Assembly (NCBI GenBank): GCA_037176905.1
Contig: JBBBWG010000426.1
Span: 1-37,807 of the forward strand
Source of the DNA: Azolla pinnata
Taxonomy: Eukaryota > Streptophyta > Polypodiopsida > Salviniales > Salviniaceae
DNA: 37,807 nucleotides
Direction: 5' to 3'
Part shown: piece by piece, positions 12,601 through 27,600 of the stretch
Numbering within the stretch: the first letter of the stretch is position 1
How the letters are laid out: each line of letters opens with the position of its first letter
Notes under the pieces: generated by a model
What the model was told of the DNA's origin: nothing
The model's input: the letters and a program-made list of their open reading frames with translations, nothing else
The model's database searches: none
Made by a program: the position numbers and the translations under genes

Positions 12601-15600
12601 TACTATTTCTACTTTTTATGGGCAAAAAAAGATTTCTTGAGCTAAGTTGGTCTTCACGTTTACAGGTGCTGTCAATATTTTGTTACGGATATGAGTATCA
12701 AGGAAACAATGGTAGATTAGTTATAACGCCATTGACAGATAGATGCTATATTACCCTGGGTGCTGCACTCTTCACTCGTAGAGGAGGTAATCCATTGGGT
12801 CCTGCTGGAACAGGAAAAACTGAAACAGTCAAAGACTTGGGCAAAGCACTTGCAAGGTACTACATTTTCAGTGAAAAGAGTTGAAATAATGAAATTGACG
12901 TTTACAAATTCCAACAATATTCCAAATTTCAGATGCTCTATTGACATAAATATAATGAACTATGAATATGCATCTAAATTTCACTTCTTTGATGCTAATG
13001 GTGTCAAGATTTCTTGTACTATTTACAGTTACAGATTTGATCATTTTTAGTTTGTGAACCTAAATTTATATTAAATACTTCAGAAAGTTATCATTTCTGT
13101 AGGAGACGAGTGTAATAGTTTATGATTCTAAAAGATAAAATTCGACCTGTATTGCAGATATGTCATTGTTTTCAATTGTTCAGATGGTGTAGACTATAAG
13201 ATGACAGCTACAATGTTCTCTGGGATTGCACAAACCGGAGCCTGGATCTGTCTTGATGAATTCAACCGAATAGAAGTGGAAGTACTTTCAGTTGTTGCTA
13301 CACAAATTGCATCTATCATGTCTGCTATAAAAGCCTGTCAGCCACGTTTTATTTTCCAAGGGACAGAAATAAGGCTTATACCCACTTGTGGGATATTTGT
13401 AACTATGAATCCAGGTTACGCAGGCAGAAGTGAACTACCTGAAAATCTCAAGGCTATGGTTCGTCCTGTTTCAATGATGGTCCCTGATTTTACACTGATA
13501 GCAGAGAATATGCTGTTTAGTGAAGGATTCCGAACAGCCAAGGTAGGGAACTGCACTTAAACTAAAACTCTATCACTACAGGGATTCTAAATGAAATGCA
13601 AAATCATGACTATATTGCAGATTCTTGCAAAGAAGCTTATTGCAATCATGGAGCTCTCTCAGAGGCAGTTGTCCAAGCAAGATCATTATGACTATGGACT
13701 TCGTTCCTTTGTTATCCCAATAGCTCGAGCTGCAGGCGCAACTAAACGTGCAGATCAAGATATGCCTGAAGACTTAATTCTTATGGGTGCCATGAGAGAT
13801 CTCATCATGCCCAAGCTTATTTATGCAGATATTCCTCTTTTTAATGCTCTCCTCTCGGACCTTTTTCCTGGAGTTGAATTGCCTCAAAAAGAGAGCGATG
13901 TACTTAGAAAAGCAATTGAGCAAGAACTTGTTGGACATGGTCTTCAAGTGATCAATGATTTCGTTCTCAAGATCCTTCAAGTAAGTTGATAATAGAGTGT
14001 CATATTGTTATAGAGAATTTTAAGATCATCTATCCAATCCCAAAAGAACAACTGTCTTCTGGTTTGCAGCTCTATGATTGTATGCTAGCCAGACACGGAA
14101 ACATGCTAGTAGGCAGGACAGGTTCTGGAAAAACTGTTTCATGGAAGTCACTTATGCATGCTCAAGGGCGTCTGAAAGATGCTGGCGTGGAAGGTTTTGA
14201 GCGTGTTCATGTGCATATAATAAATCCATTAGCTCTTTCTAACGATGAAATCTATGGCACATTCAATAGATTGACAAATGAATGGATTGATGGAATTCTG
14301 TCAAATATCACACGGAAGGTCTGCAGTGATGAAACACCTGATAAAAAATGGATCCTATTTGATGGGCCAGTGGATACTTTATGGATTGAATCTATGAATA
14401 GTCTTCTGGACGACAACAAAATCCTCACATTATTAAATGGAGAACGTATCTCAATGCCATCCCAGGTGAGGAGACGTGCTGTCTATTCTTGCCACTGTTA
14501 ACTGAAATTGTAGTGCTGTGAAGGTCTTAATGGGTATATACTGGAATATGATTTGGAACTTTAATGAAGACATGACATTCAGAATTTACTGTTTTAGGTT
14601 TCGTTGCTTTTTGAAGTGGAGGATCTTTCTCAAGCTTCTCCTGCAACAGTAAGCCGTGCAGGCATGATATATCTTAATGTAGAAGACTTGCAGTGGTGGC
14701 CTTATGCAGAATCCTGGCTTCAGCGCAAAGTTGCAGCTGGGAATGATCAGGTACTCCCTTTTTCAATATAATCACAATAAAATCTGGTTAACTTTGCATG
14801 AGGAAACTGTGGCCTATCTTTATATTCTGCTTCAAAAATAGTTTGATAATGTATTGGAATTAAGATTCATGGTGTGACTGCTCTTCTGTGCTCTATTGGA
14901 TCAGGTTTTCGTGAAAACAGTTCGTTCCTTACTCGAAAAATATGTTGATAAAACCACAGCATTCCAAAAGAAAAACTGCAAAGAATTGGTACCAACAGAT
15001 ATTTTATCTTCTATTATAACTCTTTGCACCCTTTTTGATGCTTTAGCAACTGTGGAAAATGGTGTGTCACCTCAAGAAGGTGAAAGCTACATTTTGATGA
15101 TAGAAAACTGGTTCCTTTTTTCGTTAATATGGTCAATTGGAGCAAGTCTTGATGAAGATGGTAGAATAAAATTCGACACATTCTTACGAGAGATGGATCC
15201 AAGGTACTGTAGTATGAATAATTTAAACTATTTATACAAGAAAATTGGATTTAGAATTTTGGTTTATCAAACTCGTAAGACAACATCCAACAAAATAAAT
15301 GTGAAATTTTCTCGTCTGGTTATGTTTGTGGGCTCTTAACAACTGGATCGGCCAGGCCTGCACCTGAAAAGGCTGTCATTTCCCAGAGTATGAGGATAAC
15401 CATCATTCCTTTTTATTTCTTGACTTTGGTGGAGAATCGGAGCAGTTTTTTATAACCGCTGATCAGTTCCATAATGGAGAACATAACAGGTGTGAAGAGA
15501 GCTTTTAGAGACAGTAGAGAAAATACAGAATCCACTTTGGAAGGTGAAATAGAAAGTGGAGAACAGGAAACTTGTAAAATGATTTTCACCAGGAGGATTT

Positions 15601-18600
15601 AGAAATGGCTGAAAGTACATGAATAGCAGTAAGATGGGAATCAACAAGAATAACTAGGAAGAATGTTACATGAATAGGAGTAAGATGTGAATCAACAAGA
15701 ATAACTAGGAAGAATGTTACAAGGGGCAAATGAGGATGAGGAATGGAGTCATACGGGCTATATAGGATTTTTTTTCGTAGCTAGTGTATTAAGAGTTTGA
15801 ACCTTTCCTTCATCACCTCATTCATATGTTTAGTTAAACGAGACACTAAGAAAGGAGGAAGGACGAAGCCCTTCTTGCTTGCTTGCTTGCATGACTTTCT
15901 TCCAGTCACCTTCTGCAAGTTACTGTCTTATATAAGATGGAGCTAGTTCTTGTCTGTTTAGAACATTGTGGCTTTTCCATAGCCCGATTGTTTAAAAGTT
16001 TGTAACTGTCTTATAGCAAATTAGTTTCCTTGTGTGCAATATTCACAGTAATCCACATGTTTCTTTCTGAAGGAAGAAAAAAGAGCTTAGTGCAGGGTGA
16101 TCACCATTACCTTGCTTCGTGGATTGAATCTCATTCTTGGATTTTTATTCTTGGAGTCACTATTTCAAGGTACATTTCGCCAGAATGGTTCAAAAGTCGC
16201 ACATATGGTTACGAGGGGGTTCACGTCTATATGTGAAGCATAGATGGGAACGTATGTCACCCTATTTGTTCTATGATGTATGGGTTTACTGGAATCACTA
16301 ACATTGAAGAATCAGCCGAGACTTTCACTGGATATGAAATCACTTTGCTGAGTGCTCAATCTAGTGGTATCTTTATGGGGATCCTGTTCATTACTGTAGG
16401 TTTCTTATCCAAGATTACTGCAATCACATGCGGCTCTCAACATTAATTGGGACACTTGTATGAACTGCTGTCATACTATTGTGAGAGTTTTCGTTTGGAA
16501 ATTATGCTGGATTTTTTGTACCATTTATATATAACCCTGTTATTATATAAGAATAAAACATACTTTGAGGATGCCATGAATCAAGGATTCTCTCTCCTTT
16601 TACCAGGTATCCTGCAGCAGGTATTGTCTATGACTATTATCTTGACGTGAAGAAGAAGAACTTCGTTCCCTGGGAAGAGAAACTTTCAGGAACCTACAAA
16701 GTTCCAATTGGAGCACCATTCTTCAAAATTAATGTTCCAACTGTTGATACTGTAAGTACCCACGCGTTCGTAGCACCCACATACTATGATGGCAGTTAGC
16801 ACATTTTACTAGTGAGTTAGGTTTGCATGTTCAGCCAAATATTCTTCACTATATTTTACTGGTACGTGTGTAGAGTATAAATTATATTCTGACCTGCTGA
16901 ATGTTTATTTCAGGTGAGGACAAGCTATGTATTAAAAAAGTTAATCATCTCAAACAAGCATGCTATGATTGTTGGACGAGTTGGAGTTGGAAAAACATTG
17001 GTAATAGAGGCAAATTTACGTAATCTACCTGATGGGCTTTCAACAATGACGATAAATTTTTCAGCTCAAACTTCTTCAAACAGTCTTCAGGTATGATAAT
17101 TATCGCTTACTATTTTTAGATGCAGTTCTATCATTATTAGACTTTACAATTTTCGAAATGATTCACTTAAGGTCACCGCACAAGAATAGTGCACATCAGT
17201 AAAATAAGCATATCTATGCTGTCCCTCATGCTCTGCCAAGATGTATTTGATAAAAAATGAGCAGCCTCTTATATTCTGCACTTAGGTCTCATAGACTATT
17301 CTAGTCGTTTAAAGATGCTGAAACATGTTTCTACAGTGTGGATGTGCATCATAAGTTATACTCTGGTGGTATTATAAGCCCATGAAACATTATGAAAAGC
17401 TCTTTTTGATTTACCATGCTCTCAAGCACTTGCTCATGTGGCAATACTGTATATTCTTTTAGTTTACATAAGTATTCCACTGCCACATCCCTTGCAGTCA
17501 CCACTAAGATTAAGTAATTAATAAGAAACCGTATCCACAATTTTCAGTGAGTGGCATGTCTGATGTGATATAGGATGCTATTGAGGGCCGCTTTGAAAAG
17601 AGGACAAAAGGTATATATGCACCAACCGGTGGCAAACGTCTTGTATGCTTTATTGATGATATCAATATGCCAAAGAAAAGTCAGGTAACAGTCATCACAG
17701 AAACTGTACAATCTGGAGGGAAGATCATATATTTTCTCCGTTGTGCAATAAACTAACATTCAATCTTCAAATGTATGCAGTTTGGGTTTATGCCCCCATT
17801 GGAGTTGTTGAAACTATGGATAGACAATGGGTTTTGGTATGATAGGCTAAAGCAAGAGGTAAAATTTTTGAAGAATATGCAGCTAGTAGCAGCAATGGCA
17901 TCACCAGGTGGTGGTCGAAACTCCATTTCCCAGCGCGTACAAGCCTGTTTCTCTCTGGTTGGCCTCGTCGATGTTGCTAGATTGATTACCATTTTGCAAC
18001 GGATTAAAATTTGTTACTCTAAGCAGACCTTCTAAATGTATTAAAATATCATGATTAGGTGAACATCACAACACCAAGCGATGCTCAAATGAAGCGAATT
18101 TTTGGAGCCATACTCACTGCCAAACTTGCAAATTTTGAGGACGAACCAAGGATGCTTGGAGATGCTTTAGTTTCTGCGTGTGTTGATGTATACAATGCAG
18201 TCATAACAGAGCTATTACCTATACCAGGAAAGGGTCATTATGTTTTCAACATGAGGGATCTTGCTAAGGTAACTCCAGTTTCCATCTATCTCAAGTACAA
18301 GGCATCCTGTTCGGAGGTATAATTTTTCTGTTATGATTTAGGTCATACAAGGCCTTCTTCAATCAACTAAAGAGATTTGTATAAGCAAGGATATCATGCT
18401 GCAATTGTTCTGCCATGAATGCTTTCGAATATATGCAGATCGCATGTGGGATATAAATGATAAGATTTGGCTACAGGTAATTGTGGATTTTTTCTGTAAT
18501 GTTTTTTGTTGTAGACAAGATTGCACTTTTGCCTTAATTAGTTGTTTACTCCGTGTCATGGAACACTATCAAATATGACTGAGGATTTAGCAGAAAATAA

Positions 18601-21600
18601 ACTTCTGTGCAGAGAAAAGTGTTAGCTTGTGTAAAAAATGAGATAGCGTCATAGTACATAAGACCTGGAACTCATTTCTAATTCATGATCAAATGTGACA
18701 TGAATGGCTGTTTTGTGGATTCAAGTTAGAAATTTAGTATCATGAGCAGTAGGTTATGTTGATTGTTCTCACTATTAAGATTGAGAATTTTATAAGCCCA
18801 TTAACCACATTGGGCAATTGTTTGTAGGTTCATTACGTCAAAATCTATTGTATATATTTACTGGATAATTGTTAAATGCGGATATCTTATATTTTGCTTC
18901 TATTGCAGGAACTGCTAGATCAGAAGTTGAAAGATTCATTTAATACTGAGTGGAAAAGCCTCTTTAGAGATGGTGAGCTATCCGTTTTCACAAGTATTAT
19001 GCAATCCGGGACTGAAGGGGTTTATGAACCTATACCCAGCTTCAAAGAACTGAAGGATACCTTGGAAGAAAATCTGAAGGAGCTTCAATCACAACCTGGG
19101 GTTTTAGCTATGGACTTGGTAAAGTTCTTTTACATTCTTAGTATGACTGGAAGAAAGTGTATGAAATTAACATCAGAATAGAATGGATATTAAGATACAT
19201 TCTTATAGTATTGATCACGGTAATTACTATGTGAATTTTTCCATAGAATGGATATTAAGATAAATGAAACAGGTACTCTTCCGAGATGCCATGGAGCATG
19301 TCTGCCGTATTCACAGGGTTCTTATTCAGCCACGTGGGAACTTGTTATTGGTTGGTGTTGGTGGCAGTGGAAGAAAAAGTCTTACACGATTAGCTGCTTT
19401 TGTTGCTGACATGAAGGTGGACTTCCTTTGCTTTCTTTTCTAATCTTCAATATTTGAACAAAGATGAAAGTTTTGAGTTTAGAGAATAGTGCTTCCATTT
19501 ATCTGTGTGGAGACGTTGTTATGTGTTGTGGGATAAAAGAGGTAAGCTTCCATTCCCAAATTTCTCTTCCTGAGGCAGGGTTTTTTAGCTTGAACAATTC
19601 TTATTATTCAAACAGTTCTTACATGGATAGCCACACACAAAAGCATCTAGAATTCGATAATCAATTGATCTAATATTAGACATAAAGGGGACAGTAGGGC
19701 TATTGACTACATTTTCTTATTGTATTTTCTGTGGGAATGATTGTGGCTCTCAATGTGGCACAATCGAATCTGTTGATTGATGTGGCGTTTTAGACATTTA
19801 TCGTTGTAGATAGTAGAACTGTACAATGATCTATACCAAGCTCCTGAATTGCTTAAAGCTTGTGAATATTCTTAACCCAGCTTAGGGTTGTGGGCTTACT
19901 TAACTAGGGAATACTCAGGCAGCCGATATTGCACAAAACTGTATATCAAGTGGAGAGTGAAGTAGCTATATTCGAGTGTTTTTAACATAAATTGTGGAGA
20001 TGATGATTCAGTCAAAATCTACTTTACTATTGGAGTATACAACATTACCTGAAGCAGTGGAGTAGAGATTTTTATTCTATGTTCTTAAAACAGAGAATAA
20101 CTCTCATAAAATCAGTTATCTGAACCAGTTTTGGAATTTCTAAATATTTTCTCTTGCAGGTCTTCACTGTCAATGTCGTTAAGAACTATGGAACAAGTCA
20201 ATTTCATGATGATCTTAAAACTTTATATCAGCTAGCTGGCTTGGGTGAAAATAAGCCACCAGTAGTTTTTCTCTTTGATGATACACAGATTGTAGTCGAA
20301 ACATTCCTTGAAGATATTAACAATATTTTGAGTACTGGAGAGGTAAGCTATGTACACCTTTAATCATGGTAATGCGTATGATACTACCTTGCATTCTGAT
20401 ACTCAATGCATTGATGATATCCTAACTTTCCTATTATTTATTACTAATGACTGAAATTTATTTCCTACAAAAGGTGCCAAACCTTTTCACAAAAGACGAC
20501 CTTTCAGCAATCTTTGACCAGTGTAGAGCAGAGGCAAAAAAAGCAAATGCAGGAGATACAGATGATGAACTCTATTCCTTTTTTATGGAAAAAGCACGGA
20601 AGAATATGCATATTGCCTTATGCCTTAGCCCTGTCCAAGAGTCATTCCATAGAAGATTGCAAATGTTCCCGGGGCTTGTCAATTGCTCCACGATTGACTG
20701 GTATTTGTTCAAAAATTGTAAGTCTATCCAAATTCTAGGGGGTCATAATTTTTATACATACTTGTAATACTATTTCTTAGGTTCTTGGACTGGCCTGAGG
20801 ATGCACTTCATGAAGTGGCAGTCAAGCTGATGGCAGATGAGACAGCCTTAGGTACTGGCGATGCAAAAGATAAGGTCTGCAAATTGTTTGTGACCATTCA
20901 TAAATCTGTAGTAGATACTTCAGAGAAAATGTTTGCTCGACATAGACGACGTAACTATGTTACACCCACAAGCTACCTGGATTTTGGTAAAGGGTAAGCA
21001 TTTGATAAAATATTTTGTTATGCTGTTATATCTTTCCTTTTTTTATTCGTTAGTTCTGTGGATTAGACAATGGTGAAATAATATTGGTCCTGTTGTAAGA
21101 TAGATTTGATCATTCCCCATCAGGAAAAGTATTCATAGAAAATGTTGGCTTTCAATGTAGCTGAAGTGTATCAATAGTTTCGAGGAAGATATTAATGACT
21201 CCCTTACACTTTCAGATATAGGAAATTACTTGCTGAAATAAAACACAAGCTGGAAGATGGTGCTGCAAAGTTAAAAGGAGGGCTAAATACCCTAAATGAA
21301 ACTCGTGTACAAGTAGCAAAGATGCAAGTCGTTTGTCAAGAGAAAAAGGAAGTTGTCGCTGTAGCAAAACGGGAATGTGAAGAGATCCTAGTGGAGATAG
21401 TTCAGGAAAAGCGAATCATTGATGAACAAGAGAGACAGGCAAAGAGCTTTTCTGAGGCTTACATTTTCGTAACATTAGAATGGACAAAAAGAAATCTGTC
21501 AAAAACTAACAAGGAAGACAAATTAAGTTCATATCATAAATAAAAAAGCGTTTTCCATTATATGATCTTCTGCATTCTACCAAACCAGCTTGATGAAAGT

Positions 21601-24600
21601 TGAGTTTACGCCAACTTTTGTCTAAATTGTGGGTGCTTCACGTGATATTTTAATCCATGTAGCTATAATTTCAGACAGCATTTGGTGTAGTTATCTTTGT
21701 CAAACTCTATGTCCGCGATAATGTCAGGTCAATGAAGAGGCTGCAAAGATTGAAAAAGAAGCTAAGGCATGCAATACAATTGCCTCTGACTGTCAACAAG
21801 ATCTTGACAAAGCCTTACCTGCATTGCAAGCAGCTGAAGAGGCTCTTAATGTTCTTACAAAAAAAGATTTGAGTGAAGTGAAGGCTTATGCGAAACCACC
21901 GGCATTAGTTGAATTGACACTTGGAGCAGTTATGACAGTTTTAAAAAGACCACCTACCTGGGAAGAAGCCAAAAAAGCCCTAGGGGATCCTTCTTTCCTA
22001 ACGAACCTCTTGAAGTATGATAAAGATTTGCTGGTATGATTTCATTTTCCTTTTTATGAATTGCAAAATGACTTTGATATAAACCGGGTGTTTTCCTTGT
22101 CGTCACTCTAAGCATGTGAGCTAATTTAATTAGCTTATTTTCTTCTGATTTTGTTTGTTTATTTTCTTCTTATCCTCAATTTTATATGCAGTTGACGTTG
22201 ATGCATCATATACTAGTTGATATTTGCTTTATTAAGAATTTTGAGATTGCATATTGAAAGTTGTCGATAATTCGCAGGTTGATGCTGTTCTGAAAAAGAT
22301 TAACAAATACACCACTGATCCTGATTTCAGTCCAGAAACTGTTGGTAAAGTGTCTGGTGCAGCACGAGGTCTATGTGTTTGGGTGAGGAAGTTATTGTCA
22401 AAACTTTTTATAAGAGAGTATACCAAGTCCTGTGGATTTAACAGAAGAAAAGTCTAAAATGCAATTGGATAGAAAAGAATGTTTCACATGAGAAAAATCA
22501 AATACTAAACATATGTTATAACATTTCTAAACGTCTACAATCAGGTTAGAGCAATGGAACAATATGGTTACATAAACAAGGATGTATTACCGAAGAAAAT
22601 AAAGCTTAAAGCAGCACAAGAAACTCTTAGAAAAAAGGAGGCTGCTCTCCAAGATGCCAAGTACGATTTGAAAATTCCTTACACATGGAAATCAATATGT
22701 AATGATAGATAATGTTTTCTCGAAGAAAGAAAAAACCTCAAGATTGAGAGGTAGAAAGCAATTTTGGTTTCAGCCTCAGACATTAGAATCATGTAGTTTC
22801 GTAACTGCCTTAGGGTATGGCATAGTACAAAATATTATGCATATTAAGCATTGGTTGTTTGTTGTACTTGTTAAAGGACGACAGAATTTACATGATAGTG
22901 GTGGTGCCAGAATTCCATCATGTTAAGGGCGTGGTTGTAATAACTCTGACATTACATGAATATTGATGTTCACATCAGGAATAAATTGGATGAAGTTCGG
23001 AAAAAAGTCCAAGCCTTGAAAGATAAATATGATCGTTCATTGTCTTCAAAAGAGGCTCTACAGAAAGAGTCAGATGACTTAGAGGTAATGCTATTTCTAT
23101 TTTTAGGATACCTCTGCAAGCTTGCTTACTTTTATTTTGATAAAGAATCCGTGGCATTGTTTCATGACATGTTGTTTTTTGCTTCAATTGAAATCATTTA
23201 CAACCATGAATTTTCAAAGAATTTTCTGAACATTGAGAGTTTATTGACACATCAATTCAATATTTTCTTTATGATAGTGAAAGAAGAAGTGTTAGTTCAT
23301 GTGTAATGACAGAAAAACTGTAATCAGAGCTGCATTGCAAGGAGGCAATAAAGGAATATTTTTACATGTTTCTGGGCATTCTTTTAGCTCTCTTCCTATC
23401 TTTCTTGTGGTTAATTGATAGAAAAATAAGATTGGAAACATCTATAAGATATGGTCTATTTAAGGTTCTGATTGCCAGGGATTCAATTTTCACGCTCCTC
23501 TATCACTTAAATACAGGTAAAATTACAAAGAGCAGAGAAGTTAATTTCTGGGCTTGCAGGCGAAAAAAGCCGTTGGGAGGTGTCAATAACCACATTTCAA
23601 GATGAGATCAGGAGACTTCCTGGAGATTGTCTTATGGCTGCTGCATTTCTTTCTTATGCGGGCCCTTTTTCATCTGAGTATCGTGATGATTTAGTTAAAG
23701 GCATATGGGTACCAGAGGTATGGTACACCATAACGCTACCTAAGCTTCTGGATATTTTCTGAGATTAGGCTGGATATTTAAACAATGTATTAATACTAGT
23801 GGTTTACTATAACAACAGTCTGAATTCATATGCGGAACTTGACGTCTACAGACATTAATGATGCAGCAATTTGAATGAATTATTTTTTCCTTTCCAGGTT
23901 CTCAAATCAGAGATTCCATCAACACCAAACTTCAGATTTTCTGCATTTTTAGCAAATGCTGGTGATGTTCTGGACTGGAATCTTCAAGGCCTCCCTGCTG
24001 ATTCATTTTCAACAGAGAATGGTGTGCTTGTGACCAGAAGTAATAGATGGCCACTCATGGTGGATCCACAGGTTGGTTGATTAGGTTTTCTCATTTCCTT
24101 GCAATTTTTCAGGTTATTTCAATAAGCTCTCAATCAACTTCAATCTCAGGAACAAGCCAAAAAATGGGTTAAAAACATGGAAGCAAACAATGGCCTTGTA
24201 GTAGTTGACTTACAGGTACAACCCCCTGAATTCTGCATTTCCATATATCAATTTCAAACATATAAAGTATCAGTATACTATCTGAAAAAAGGTAGTATGT
24301 AAAGCGTGAAGGCCAAACCTGTGTTTTGTTGTGAATCAAATCAAGTGATCAATAAAACTGGTAGATGATTTCTTAATTGTCGTTAATAGGGATTTCTTTC
24401 TTCATCTCTGTAACCTAGAGGGTAGATCTCTTGAGCTATGTCTATAATCTGTACATCTAATGAGTCATTTTATGCCTCTCCCATGATAAAATGCAGCTGG
24501 TATATTCCATCAACACAGAAGATGTCATCATCTTGTGATCTGCATGAAAACATCTCAAGAGCCATTCCTGAAATCTAAAACATTCATTACCTCAAAGTTG

Positions 24601-27600
24601 TGAAAATATAGTTGGAAATAGTTGGTTTTCTGTCTCACGGGCCAATATGTCTTTCTTTCTATCTTTAAATGATGATGATTATGTGAATATATCTATTCGA
24701 TGTATGTAGATGGACAACTTGATGCGAAAAATGGAGGACTGTATACAACTTGGCACTCCGGTCTTACTCGTAGATATTCTTGAGGAGATTGATCCTTCTC
24801 TGGAACCAGTGCTTTCTAAGGCACTCATCACTAAAGGAAGTCGGGTGAGCTTTTTCATTTCTGATATTTTAGACAGTCTTTACGTTCTTGATCATTAGCT
24901 ACGGTGTCAAATGATTCATACAGAATAATCAGGATGAAGTTATATTGCCTGAAGTTTCTAGTTTCATTCCCCTCCTAATTCTTCATTTTTTTTCTGTTTG
25001 GCTTACGTTTTCAGATCTATCTCAGACTTGGAGAGAAGGAAATTGATTATAACCCGAACTTCAAACTTTACATCACAACAAAGCTGGCAAACCCCCGTTT
25101 CTCTCCAGAGACCTCAGTGAAGACCACAATTATTAATTTTGCAGTCAAAGAGCAAAGCCTTCAAGCACAACTTCTTACACTTGTAGTTCAGAAAGAAAGA
25201 CCTGACCTTGATAAGCAAAAAAATGAGCTTATTTTACAGGTCAGACACCCAACATTTTGATTTTTCTTCAAAGAAATAGGCATCCAATGGATTATAGGAA
25301 CTCTCAGGAGCATCTTTTGCTAAAACTACCACTAACCTACAACCCGAATACAAGTTGCCACATGTTTACTTCTTTATCTGACAACCCAAATGCTAGAGCC
25401 GTTCTATCTATTGCATACATGGTCTATTTTCATACCAAGAATCCAACAAAACTTCAAGTAAAATGGAGAGTTTCAACTACAACTCCAGCATATATGGGAT
25501 GGAGCTCACCAAGATCTTTTTTTGAAAATTCTTCTTTAAGAACAAGAAACAAAGAGAGAAATAATAACATCTAATTATATTTCATATGTAGGTGACAACG
25601 GGAAAGAAGACTCAAGCTAATTGTGAAGATCAAATACTCAAACTGCTGGCAACAGCTGAAGGGCCATTGCTTGATAACCTGGATTTGATAGAAACTCTAG
25701 ATGTTTCAAAAGAGACATATGAAACGGTTAGTTTCACAGGCCAGATTCATCTTATATAAACATTTGGTTCATTTGTTCATATAGACCATTGTGTATGTTA
25801 TCTATAACAATACCATACTTTTACGTTGTTCCAAACAGATAAAACAATCCTTAGAAGTTGCAGAGGTCACATCAAAAAGCATTGAGGTTGCTAGTGCAGC
25901 CTATAAACCCTGTGCAGAAAGAGCTTCCCTTCTTTACTTTATATTAAATGATTTAGTACCAATAGATCCTATGTATCAATTCTCCTTGGAAGCGTACATG
26001 GAACTCTTCCTCATATCGATAATGCGATCAACAAAGTATGTTTCTGGGGTTTAACAATCTTCTTTTGAATTTAAGAATTTCAGAATTGCTGCCTAGATTA
26101 AAAGCTAACTTTATGCACATCACTCTGCAGGTCGGACAACATAAACGAAAGAATCAAAAGTCTCATAGACTATCATACATATGCTGTATACAGATACACT
26201 GCTCGGGGTCTATTTGAAAAGCATAAGTTGTTGCTCTCCCTCTTGGTATAATTCTCATTGATCATTAGGTGCATGAGAGTCATGTTAAAAAAATGATATT
26301 TGTAAGATGCTGATTTTCCCGATCTTTGTGCTTTGACAGATATGCTCCAAAATCCTTCTTGCATCAAATGTAATAACAGATGGTGAATGGCAGTTCCTTT
26401 TACGAGGAGGTACAGTACTGGACAAGTCGAAACAGCCTCCTAACCCAGCACCTGAGTGGATCTCGGAATATGCTTGGGATGACATAACAGAATTAGCCAC
26501 AAGTCTTCCTACCACATTTGAAGGCATTGTAAGTTTCAAGTTTTTCATCCATTCCCTTGCAATGATCTCCCTTTATATATTTAATCAATCAAATTAAGGA
26601 ACTTATTATAATGATTGTATGCATACAGGTGTCAAGTCTGCAACAAGAAACAGGAAAGTGGGAGACATGGTTCAAAACATCTGAACCAGAAAATGTGGAG
26701 CTTCCTGGTGACTGGGAAGATAAATGCAATGAGTTACAGCGCCTCATTGTGCTTCGGTGCTTCCGTCAGGTATAGCATAGCTTGCATTTTCAGTTCTAAA
26801 TATTTTAAGAATCATAGGAGATTGCTAAAGTCTTAGGTTTTTCCTTTCACCAGGATCGTTTGATGTTTGCAACGTCATCGTATGTTGCCAACATCCTTGG
26901 CCAGAAGTTTGTTGAACCACCTATGCTGGATTTGGCCGAATCATTTGGTGACTCGTCTCCAGTTAGCCCTCTTCTTTTCATTCTCTCTGCAGGTAAACCC
27001 TTGTATCACAGGCTCTGCTGCAGTATCAACCACAAGGCCTCCAAACCTAATGTGTAACATTTTGCAGGAGTTGATCCAACAACTTCACTTCAGCAATTTG
27101 CAGGGACAAAGGGGTTATTACCGGATCGCTTCCATGCAGTAGCTCTTGGACAAGGACAAGGACCGATTGCAATCAAACTTATTCAAGAGTTTGTATGTTT
27201 CAATACTCAAATGTCTGTTGAAACCTGGAAAACCACAATCAAATGCCAGTATTTGAAAGACTATTATGTGTGCAGGCCAAAACTGGTGGGTGGGTCTTCT
27301 TGGCCAACTGCCATCTCATGACAAGCTGGCTTCCCCATCTCGAGAAAGTGATACAAGGTCTAGAGAAAAGCAACCCTCATGAAATGTTCCGCTTATGGCT
27401 TTCAAGCGAGCCTAATGACAAATTCCCTATTTCTATCCTGCAACGGAGTGTCAAGATGACAGCTGAGCCACCAAAGGTAAATTTTTTAGTGAACATTTTC
27501 ACGCATGGGATATTAATGTCAAAATTAGCTTGTCTCAAACATAGGACTCAACATGCAGGGTTTACGTGCAAATGTATTGAGATTGTATAATCAGACATCA

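Noticed and set aside
16030-16236. Open stretch in the largest dynein intron, considered as an extra exon
   Set aside because: Joining the exons ending 15203 and starting 16607 already gives gap-free AAA2-AAA3 text; adding this piece would insert unrelated residues.
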